Origin: JBFFXF01 sp041569895
GTDB taxonomy: Bacteria > Planctomycetota > UBA8108 > JACQVS01
Reading direction: 5' to 3'
DNA length: 12,681 nucleotides
Assembly (NCBI GenBank): GCA_041569895.1
Contig: JBFFXF010000224.1
Location: 1-12,681 of the forward strand
Made by a program: the position numbers and the translations under genes. The notes below the pieces were generated by a model that made no database searches, was not told the DNA's origin, and worked only from the letters and a program-made list of their open reading frames with translations. Below, in pieces: positions 1-5,845 of the stretch; the stretch's first letter is position 1; each line of letters opens with the position of its first letter.

Positions 1-1132
1 GATGATCGACCCGCCCCGCGAGGAGGTGCCCGCGGCGGTCGAGACATGTCGGCGAGCCGGCATCCGGCCGCTGATGATCACCGGCGACCACCCGCAGACC
101 GCGCTCGCGATCGCGCGCGAGCTCGGGATCGCGGGCGAGAGCGATCGCGTCGTCAGCGGGACCGATCTCGACGCGATGTCCGACGAGGACCTCGGCGGGG
201 CGCTCGGGTGCGGCAGCGTCTTCGCCCGTGTGTCGGCGGGGCACAAGCTGCGCATCGTGCGCGCGTTGAAGCATCGCCGTGACGTCGTCGCGATGACCGG
301 CGACGGCGTCAACGATGCACCCGCGGTCAAGGCCGCCGACATCGGCATCGCGATGGGAATCACCGGGACGGACGTGACGCGCGAGGCGTCCGACATGGTG
401 CTCACCGACGACAACTTCGCCTCGATCGTCAACGCCGTCGAGGAGGGACGCGGAATCTTCGAGAACATCCGGAAGTTCGTGAACTACCTCCTCGCCTGCA
501 ACGCGGGCGAGGTGCTCTTCATGCTGATCGCGACGGTGGCCGGGCTGCCGCCGCCGCTCCTGCCGGTGCAGATCCTCTGGATCAACCTCGTCACCGACAG
601 CTTTCCGGCGCTCGCCCTCGCCATGGAGCCGCCCGATCCGGATCTGATGGACCGCGGCCCGCGCCCGGCCTCCGCGCCGGTGATCGGTCGCGATGCCGGT
701 GTGCGAATCGTGCTCCACGGACTGCTCGTCGCTCTCGCGGGGCTCGCTGGCTTCGTGCTGTGCGGCGGCGCGAGCGAGGACGGCCTGACACGTGCGCGCA
801 CCGTGGCCTTCAGCGTGGTGGCGTTTTCGCAGGTGTTCTACGCGCTCTCCTGCCGGAGTCGGGCGCCGATCGCGCGGATCGGACTGCTGTCGAACCCGTA
901 CGCGCTCGGCGCGCTCGCGCTGTCCACGGGGCTCCAGCTCACCGTCGTGACTCTCGGTCCCGCGCGAGCGGCATTCGAGGTGTCGGCGCTCGCGCTCGGC
1001 GACTGGCTCGTCGTCGCGATCCTCTCCGTGTCCCCGTTCGTCGTCGTCGAGGTCTGGAAAACCGTGCGGACGGGGCGGATTTTTTCGACGGGCGGGGGAA
1101 ATGACGCGGCCACCGGTCCGGGCAGGGCGTGA
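1..1132 (+). CDS. P2A-type calcium-transporting ATPase, C-terminal part (5' truncated by window edge)
   Basis: This is the C-terminal part of a P-type cation pump that expels Ca2+ (possibly Mn2+) across the inner membrane at the cost of ATP. The frame enters open at the left edge with the MIDPPR motif of the P domain. It continues through MITGD and the hinge MTGDGVNDAP (about residues 98-107 of the visible part) into six predicted membrane helices, M5-M10. SERCA-type ligand residues are present: N167 and E170 in M5 (NAGE), and N195, T198 and D199 in M6 (NLVTD). The M5-M6 spacing equals that of SERCA. At the position of SERCA Glu908 in M8 there is Gln (AFSQVFYAL), which suggests a single calcium site as in PMR1/SPCA pumps. 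The phosphorylated DKTGT motif, the nucleotide-binding domain and M1-M4 lie outside the window. The gene ends 107 bp before the USP gene on the same strand. Family assignment is secure; ion specificity is inferred. Confidence 0.95.
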   Translation, partial: MIDPPREEVPAAVETCRRAGIRPLMITGDHPQTALAIARELGIAGESDRVVSGTDLDAMSDEDLGGALGCGSVFARVSAGHKLRIVRALKHRRDVVAMTGDGVNDAPAVKAADIGIAMGITGTDVTREASDMVLTDDNFASIVNAVEEGRGIFENIRKFVNYLLACNAGEVLFMLIATVAGLPPPLLPVQILWINLVTDSFPALALAMEPPDPDLMDRGPRPASAPVIGRDAGVRIVLHGLLVALAGLAGFVLCGGASEDGLTRARTVAFSVVAFSQVFYALSCRSRAPIARIGLLSNPYALGALALSTGLQLTVVTLGPARAAFEVSALALGDWLVVAILSVSPFVVVEVWKTVRTGRIFSTGGGNDAATGPGRA

Positions 1133-1148
1133 CGCGCCGGGCCGGACG

Positions 1149-1165
1149 TGGGAACGGAGTTTGCA
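1149..1165 (+). promoter_or_regulatory. Putative sigma54 (RpoN) promoter of the USP-chaperedoxin unit
   Basis: The sequence TGGGAACGGAGTTTGCA has GG at 1151-1152 and GC at 1163-1164, which is the exact GG-N10-GC spacing of -24/-12 promoters. It also carries a perfect TTGCA -12 box and AACGG after the GG, against the consensus YTGGCACGRNNNTTGCW. The predicted start is near 1176, about 64 nt before the USP start codon. The same variant GGAAC-N5-TTGC precedes two other operons here. No transcript data are available. Confidence 0.55.
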
Positions 1166-1239
1166 CTCTCCCAACAACGGTGGAGGTGGGGACGGGCGAG
1201 CGCAGGAAAAGGGGACCGGGAAAAGACCGGAGAGCCGAC

Positions 1240-2190
1240 ATGAAGATCGAACGGATCGTCGTCAGCACGGACCTCTCCGAGGCATCGCGGCATGCGTTCC
1301 CGGTCGCCGCCTCGCTCGCCCGGCATTTCAAGTCGCGGCTCACCGTGGTCCACGTCACCGACTTCCCGCAGGTCGGCCCCGAGGGGCTCGCTCCCGGCAG
1401 CCTGATCGTCGGCGACCGCGACGTCGAGCAGTACCTCGAGGGCCTCGAGCGAGACCTCGCGGAGCTCGTCGATGCCGACGCGGTGTTCGAGGGGCTCGGC
1501 GTCGAGCGACACCTCGTCCGGAATGCCACGCTCGACGCGTACCGCGAGTTCCTGGTCGCCACGCGCGCGGATCTCGTCGTTCTCGCGACGCACGGCCGCA
1601 CCGGTGTCTCGCGGATGCTGCTCGGAAGCTTCGCCGAGCGCTTCCTCAGGTACGCGCCGTGTCCGGCGCTCGTGTGCAGGCGGACGGCGAGTAGCGCTCC
1701 GGCGGAGGGGTTCGCCCCGCGTCGCATCCTCGCGCCGACCGACTTCTCGCCGAACAGCCGTCCGGCGCTCGAGTGGGCGTCGGGTCTGGCCCGGAGCTTC
1801 GGCGCGCAGGCACGGCTGTTCCACGTCATCGAGTACGAGCCCGGGCTCTACGGACTGAGCCGCGATATCTCGGGGACGTGGCACGAGTACGAGGAGCGAG
1901 TGACGCAGGATTTCATGGCGCGATTCCGTGAGTTCGTCGAGCAGGAGAGCGAGGGATTCAGCGCGGACATGTCGATCCGCAAGGGCCGTCCGATCGATCG
2001 CATTCTCGAGGAGGTGGGGGAGTTCGGCGCCGACCTCGTGGTGGTCGGCACGCACGGGCGCACGGGCTGGGACCGCTTCCTGCTCGGCAGCACGGCCGAG
2101 CAGGTCGTGCGCCGGGCACCGTGCCCCGTGCTCGTTGTCAGGGGACCCGAGGACGCGTACCATGCAGGGGAGGATCCGGGTGGGTCGTGA
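1240..2190 (+). CDS. Universal stress protein with two UspA domains
   Basis: A 316-residue cytoplasmic protein built from two consecutive UspA domains, roughly residues 1-145 and 155-310. UspA proteins accumulate under starvation, anoxia or other stress, and many bind ATP. The second domain has the full nucleotide-binding motif G-2x-G-9x-G-S (G270, G273, G283, S284, within GTHGRTG). The first has Ala116 in place of the first glycine but keeps G119 and G129-S130, so its ATP binding is less certain. I chose ATG 1240 because it opens directly into the first beta strand (MKIERIVVSTD) and follows GGAGA at a suitable distance. The longer reading from 1129 adds a basic, non-conserved extension. A putative sigma54 promoter lies upstream. 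The next gene begins about 28 bp downstream, or overlaps slightly if an earlier start is used, so the two are probably cotranscribed. Confidence 0.93.
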   Translation: MKIERIVVSTDLSEASRHAFPVAASLARHFKSRLTVVHVTDFPQVGPEGLAPGSLIVGDRDVEQYLEGLERDLAELVDADAVFEGLGVERHLVRNATLDAYREFLVATRADLVVLATHGRTGVSRMLLGSFAERFLRYAPCPALVCRRTASSAPAEGFAPRRILAPTDFSPNSRPALEWASGLARSFGAQARLFHVIEYEPGLYGLSRDISGTWHEYEERVTQDFMARFREFVEQESEGFSADMSIRKGRPIDRILEEVGEFGADLVVVGTHGRTGWDRFLLGSTAEQVVRRAPCPVLVVRGPEDAYHAGEDPGGS

Positions 2191-2218
2191 ATCGACCGAC
2201 TACAGGGAGCGCGTGACC

Positions 2219-3076
2219 GTGACACCGGAGCCGATCTTCGACGCCGGCGACGAGGATTTCGAGCAGCGCGTCCTCGAGCGCTCGCGAACGACGCCGGTGA
2301 TCGTCGATTTCCAGGCGGACTGGTGCGGCCCGTGTCGCGTGCTCGGCCCGCTGCTGGAGCGGGTTGTCCGGGAGAGCGACGGGCGCGTCGAGCTGGCGCG
2401 TGTCGACGTCGACCGCGCCCCGGCTCTCGCCACCGCCCGGAGGGTCACGTCGATCCCGCTGGTCATCGGGTTCCGCGACGGCAAGGCGATCGCCGAGTTC
2501 ACCGGTGTCCGCACCGAGACCGAGATCCGCGAGTTCGTCGAGGGCCTGCTGCCGACCGAGGGCGATCTCCTGGTCCGCGACGCGGCCGCCGTCGAGGAGA
2601 CCGACCCGGCCCGGGCCGCGCAGCTGTATCGCGACGCGCTCGCCGCCCAGGAGGGACACCCCCGCGCGCTCATCGGCCTGGCGCGCGTCCTCCTCGCCCG
2701 CGGCGAGAACGACGAGGCGGGCGAGATTCTCGAACGAATGTGGCCGGGAGGAGACGAACGCGACGAGGTCGAGCGCCTGCAGGGCGTGCTCTTCGTCCGG
2801 CGCAAGGCGTCCCTCTTCGACGACGAGGCGAGCATACGCGCTCGCGTCGCGGAGAACCCGTCCGACCCGGAGCGCCGCTACGAGCTCGGCTGCGTCCTCG
2901 CCGCCGCCGGACGATACCGTGAGTCCCTCGAGGAGCTTCTCGCCGCCGTCGAGCTCGACCGCCAGTTCGCGCGGGAGAAGGTGCGGGAGGCGATGGTGAA
3001 GATCTTCGCCATCGTGGGGCATCGGGATGAGCTGGCGGAGGAGTTTCGGGGCAAACTGACCCGGGTTTTGTACTGA
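2219..3076 (+). CDS. cnoX: Thioredoxin-TPR protein, CnoX (YbbN)-like chaperedoxin
   Basis: A 285-residue cytoplasmic protein with an N-terminal thioredoxin domain (about 1-110) and a C-terminal TPR-like helical region (about 115-285). This is the architecture and almost the exact length of E. coli CnoX, a chaperedoxin that protects proteins under oxidative stress. The active site is an intact WCGPC (W35, C36, C39), with the cis-proline at P80 (SIP). E. coli CnoX lacks this dicysteine, so here thiol-disulfide reductase activity is likely in addition to any holdase role. The start is uncertain. GTG 2219 gives the family-like beginning TPEPIFDAGDEDFEQRVL and follows GGGAG at 9 nt. GTG 2180, after a stronger GGGGAGG at 6 nt, would add 13 residues and overlap the USP gene. 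The gene is probably in one transcript with the USP gene and converges on the minus-strand operon. Confidence 0.9.
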   Translation: MTPEPIFDAGDEDFEQRVLERSRTTPVIVDFQADWCGPCRVLGPLLERVVRESDGRVELARVDVDRAPALATARRVTSIPLVIGFRDGKAIAEFTGVRTETEIREFVEGLLPTEGDLLVRDAAAVEETDPARAAQLYRDALAAQEGHPRALIGLARVLLARGENDEAGEILERMWPGGDERDEVERLQGVLFVRRKASLFDDEASIRARVAENPSDPERRYELGCVLAAAGRYRESLEELLAAVELDRQFAREKVREAMVKIFAIVGHRDELAEEFRGKLTRVLY

Positions 3077-3083
3077 CCTTCGT

Positions 3084-3137
3084 CCCCGTCCCCGTTCCCG
3101 TTCCCGTTCCCGTTCCCGTGCCCGTTCCCGTGACCGT
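3084..3137. repeat. Hexanucleotide tandem array, (CCCGTT)n type
   Basis: Nine consecutive 6-bp units run from CCCCGT through mostly TCCCGT to variants GCCCGT and GACCGT. The array is C-rich on the plus strand, so minus-strand DNA or RNA carries GGG runs every 6 nt and could fold into a G-quadruplex. It lies in the convergent gap between cnoX and the last gene of the minus-strand operon, where no ordinary hairpin-plus-T-tract terminator is visible. A nearly identical array fills the nifJ-DHOD spacer. Confidence 0.9.
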
Positions 3138-3140
3138 GAC

Positions 3141-3210
3141 GGATGCCGACTCCGATGACCGATACCGACTCCGACCCCGACTCCGATTCCGATGACCGAT
3201 ACCGATACCC
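3141..3210. repeat. Second hexanucleotide-like array, (NNCCGA)n, with an 18-bp direct repeat
   Basis: Directly after the CCCGTT array the period stays close to 6 bp but the unit changes to CTCCGA, TACCGA or GACCGA. An 18-bp segment at 3151-3168 recurs exactly at 3188-3205, offset by 37 bp (six units plus one base). This looks like slippage or local duplication. It is low-complexity DNA. Open frames across it (Asp-Ser repeats on plus, Gly-Val or Arg-Glu repeats on minus) have no support as genes. Confidence 0.85.
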
Positions 3211-3273
3211 GCCGTGTACGAGGACGAGGACGAGAGGGGTCCGATTCAGCTCGGCGAGATTCGCATCCCTCCT

Positions 3274-4779
3274 TCACCCTTTCACATACTCCCGCTCCTC
3301 GTCGCTCAGCTCTTCTCGCCTCTCGAGCTGGTGCTCGAGGACCTTCTCGTCCGCCTCTGACGGGTCGTTTCGGGCGCTGGCTCGTTGCGCAATGCGGCGG
3401 CGGAGCTCGGTCGTCGGGGTCCTGACGTCGAGGATCTCGAAGGGGACGTCGAGCTGCTCGGCGAGTGACACGAAGCGCTGCCGCTGGGCGCGTCGCAGGA
3501 AGGCGGCGTCGACGATCACCGGGAAGCCCGCCTGCAATGTCTGCCGGGCGATCTCGGCGAGTCGCTCGTACGTGCGGTGCGTGGCCTCCGCGGTGTAGAT
3601 GCCCGAGTCGAGGTCCGACTCGCTCGATTCGTCGGGCGCCAGGCCGTGGATGCGCTTGCGCTCGACGTCCGAGGCGATGCGGATCGCTCCTCGCGCGGCG
3701 GCGAGGTGGCGGCTGATGGTCGATTTTCCCGAGCCGGAGAGGCCGTGCGTGATGACGAGCGCCGTGCGCCGCGGCTGCGTCACCTGCCGCGCGAGCTCGA
3801 CGAGCCGGTCGAAGCGTGAGCGGAGCGTGTCGCGCTCGCCGACTCCCGCCGCATCCTGGCACGCGCGAATCGCCGCGACCTTCGCGCGCACCAGGGCGCG
3901 ATAGACGACGAAGTACCCGAGGACACGCGGGGCGCTCCAGTCGCCGGTGCGTTCGAGGTAAGCGTTCAGGAACCGCTGCGCGAGGTCGGCGCGCCCCCTC
4001 GACATGAAGTCCATCGCCAGGAAGGCGATCTCGCTCGCGACGTCGATCCAGCGGAGGTGCTCGTTGAAGTCGATGCCGTCGAAGATGGTGATCTCGCCGT
4101 CGACGAGCACCATGTTCGCCAGATGCATGTCGCCGTGACATTCCCTCACGAACCCGGAGCCCTTGCGGCGGCGGATCTCTTCCTCGAGTCGCCGGTGAGC
4201 GTCGGCCGACCACTCCTCGAGATCGTCGATCGCCGCCAGACGGGCCGCGTCCTCGACGACCTCGCGGAGCTGCGAGAAGTTCTCCATGACGTCGCGGCGC
4301 GTCACCTCGGGAGAGCCGAAGGGGCTGTCCGCGGCGGCGACCGGGATGCGCCCGTGAAAATCGGCGACGACGCGGCCGAGACGCTCCACGTGCTCCACGG
4401 TGAGTCCACCGCGCTCGAGGACGAAGTCGAGCTCGTCGTCGCGCGCGAACTGCCTCATCTTGACGGCGTGCTCGATCGGCGGGCCCTCGCCGTTCACCAC
4501 GGGTCGCTCGGGAGTGCCGCTGATCGCGACGGCGTCGAGGTAGATCGACGGCGCGAGCCTCCGGTTCAGTCGCAGCTCCTCATCGCAGAAGAAGCGACGC
4601 TTCTCCAGCGTCGAGAAGTCGGCGAAGCCGAGATCGACCGGCTTCTTGATCTTGTACGCGATCGACCCCGTGAGTAGCACCCACGAGATGTGCGTCTCGA
4701 CCACCTCGATCTCGTCGACGTCGTGGTCGAAGCCGTGACCGCTCGCCAGCGTCTGGATCAGCCGGCGCTCCGCGTCCAC
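3274..4779 (-). CDS. Bifunctional aminoglycoside-phosphotransferase-like kinase / P-loop ATPase
   Basis: A 501-residue fusion. The N-terminal part (about 1-330) resembles the aminoglycoside phosphotransferase/protein-kinase fold, with H215-G216-D217 in the catalytic loop (CHGDMHLAN) and IFDGIDFNE as the likely metal-binding segment. The C-terminal part (about 335-501) is a P-loop kinase-like domain with GLSGSGKST at 346-354 (Lys352). This matches a widespread bacterial family (COG2187 joined to COG0645) whose substrate I do not know; aminoglycoside resistance should not be assumed. The start is GTG 4779, preceded by GGAGGG at 9 nt inside the end of the upstream gene and 4 bp after that gene's stop. 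It is therefore the last gene of the CBS-nifJ-DHOD operon and is probably translationally coupled. The stop at 3274 is followed by hexamer arrays. Domain identity is firm; biological role is open. Confidence 0.88.
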   Translation of the reverse strand: MDAERRLIQTLASGHGFDHDVDEIEVVETHISWVLLTGSIAYKIKKPVDLGFADFSTLEKRRFFCDEELRLNRRLAPSIYLDAVAISGTPERPVVNGEGPPIEHAVKMRQFARDDELDFVLERGGLTVEHVERLGRVVADFHGRIPVAAADSPFGSPEVTRRDVMENFSQLREVVEDAARLAAIDDLEEWSADAHRRLEEEIRRRKGSGFVRECHGDMHLANMVLVDGEITIFDGIDFNEHLRWIDVASEIAFLAMDFMSRGRADLAQRFLNAYLERTGDWSAPRVLGYFVVYRALVRAKVAAIRACQDAAGVGERDTLRSRFDRLVELARQVTQPRRTALVITHGLSGSGKSTISRHLAAARGAIRIASDVERKRIHGLAPDESSESDLDSGIYTAEATHRTYERLAEIARQTLQAGFPVIVDAAFLRRAQRQRFVSLAEQLDVPFEILDVRTPTTELRRRIAQRASARNDPSEADEKVLEHQLERREELSDEEREYVKG

Positions 4780-4783
4780 GGAT

Positions 4784-5776
4784 TCACGCCCTCCACGTCT
4801 GCAGGATGTACATGTAGTTGGCGCGCTCGTAGGCCAGCGGATCGGGGCAGCGCGACAGATTCATGCTGCCGAGCATCTGTCGCAGCGACTCGTACTCGTG
4901 CTCCTCGAGCCACGCCGCGACTCCGTCGCGCACCGATCGCAGGTGCTCCGGCCCGCGAGACAGCAGCGCGGAGACCATCTGCACGCCGCTCGCGCCCGCC
5001 ATCACCGACTTGACCGCGTCGAGCGCCGTGTGCACGCCCCCGCTGACGGCCAGCGAGGCGCCCACCGTGCCCGAGAGGATCGCCAGCCAGCGCAGTCGCA
5101 GCCGCAGCTCGAGCGGCGAGGAGAGCGCAAGCGTGCGATTCACCTCGAGCTCCTCGACGTCGATATCGGGCTGGTAGAACCGGTTGAAGAGCACCAGTCC
5201 GTCGGCGCCGGACGACGTCAGCTCGGCCGCGAAGTGGCTCAGCGACGTGAAGAACGGCGACAGTTTGACGGCGACCGGGATCTGCACGGTGCGCTTCACC
5301 TCTGACACGATCTCGATGAAGCGACGCTCGATCGCGTCCGAGGTGTCGACGGGATCGGTGGCGAGGTGGTAGAGGTTGAGCTCGAGCGCGTCCGCGCCGG
5401 CCTCCTCGATGAGGCGCGCGTAGTCGAGCCAGCCGCCCGGCGTCACCCCGTTGAGCGAGCCGATCACCGGCATGTCGACCGCTCGCTTGACGCGCCGCAC
5501 GTGCTCGAGGTACTCGTCCGGGCCGAGCGCGAAGTCGTCGGTCGCCGGGAAGAACGTCTGCGCCTCGGGGTTCGAGTCCGAATGCGCCTCGATGAACGCC
5601 GTGGCGCCCCGGGCGTCTCCCTCGATCTGCTCCTCGAAGAGAGAGCGCAGGACGATCGCCGCCGCCCCCGCGTCCTCGAGTCGGCGCACCGTGTCGAGCT
5701 CGTCGGCGAGCGGCGAGGCGCCGGCCATCAGGGGGTGCGGCAGCTCGAGTCCGAGATAGCTGATCGACAGATCCAT
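4784..5776 (-). CDS. Dihydroorotate dehydrogenase-like FMN protein of the PFOR-linked type
   Basis: A 330-residue TIM-barrel flavoprotein related to dihydroorotate dehydrogenase (DHOD). It opens with SYLGLELPHPLMAGASPL, keeps the FMN-phosphate glycine region (VSGGVHTALDA) and has the conserved lysine K171 in AVKLSPFF, corresponding to VKLPPYF of class 1A enzymes. The catalytic segment that normally reads ELNLSCPN reads ELNLYHLA here: N134 is kept, but the catalytic-base Cys (class 1) or Ser (class 2) position is His137. Canonical dihydroorotate oxidation is therefore doubtful. Members of this subfamily are often found beside nifJ, as here, which hints at an electron-transfer or ferredoxin-linked role (inference). 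Start ATG 5776 follows GGGGGAG at 7 nt; that Shine-Dalgarno sequence is the edge of a G-rich hexamer array. It lies 69 bp downstream of nifJ and 4 bp upstream of the kinase fusion, in one operon. Confidence 0.88.
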   Translation of the reverse strand: MDLSISYLGLELPHPLMAGASPLADELDTVRRLEDAGAAAIVLRSLFEEQIEGDARGATAFIEAHSDSNPEAQTFFPATDDFALGPDEYLEHVRRVKRAVDMPVIGSLNGVTPGGWLDYARLIEEAGADALELNLYHLATDPVDTSDAIERRFIEIVSEVKRTVQIPVAVKLSPFFTSLSHFAAELTSSGADGLVLFNRFYQPDIDVEELEVNRTLALSSPLELRLRLRWLAILSGTVGASLAVSGGVHTALDAVKSVMAGASGVQMVSALLSRGPEHLRSVRDGVAAWLEEHEYESLRQMLGSMNLSRCPDPLAYERANYMYILQTWRA

Positions 5777-5785
5777 CAGGCTTCT

Positions 5786-5843
5786 CCCCCGTTCCCGTTC
5801 CCGTTCCCGTTCCCGTACCCGTACCCGGTCCCGGTCCCGGTCA
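5786..5843 (-). repeat. Hexanucleotide array filling the nifJ-DHOD spacer; potential RNA G-quadruplex
   Basis: Read on plus, the units are CCCGTT (4), CCCGTA (2) and CCCGGT (3). The array occupies almost the whole 69-bp gap between the nifJ stop and the DHOD-like start. In the minus-strand transcript this is about ten GGG runs separated by 3 nt. It ends in the GGGGGAG that serves as the Shine-Dalgarno sequence of the DHOD-like gene. It is the same repeat family as the array at 3084-3137 and in the same orientation. Confidence 0.9.
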
Positions 5844-5845
5844 GA

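Noticed and set aside
3077..3215. Hexamer arrays as a CRISPR or phage attachment site
   Set aside because: There are no spacers between units and no cas, integrase or tRNA gene nearby; they are simple tandem repeats.
3247..3266. AGGAGGGATG just after the kinase stop on minus, resembling a ribosome site plus start
   Set aside because: The frame stops after six codons (MRISPS); too short to call.
3143..3598. Plus-strand frame beginning with Asp-Ser repeats
   Set aside because: The repeats are the translation of the hexamer array, and the rest is antisense to the kinase fusion gene.
2138..4213. Minus-strand frame of 691 codons spanning cnoX, the repeat arrays and part of the kinase gene
   Set aside because: It overlaps two well-supported genes and owes its length to the repeats, which translate as Arg-Glu and Gly-Val strings.
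3274..4779. Reading the APH-like domain as an antibiotic-resistance gene
   Set aside because: The fusion with a P-loop domain and its place in a metabolic operon match a general family of unknown substrate; nothing points to aminoglycosides.
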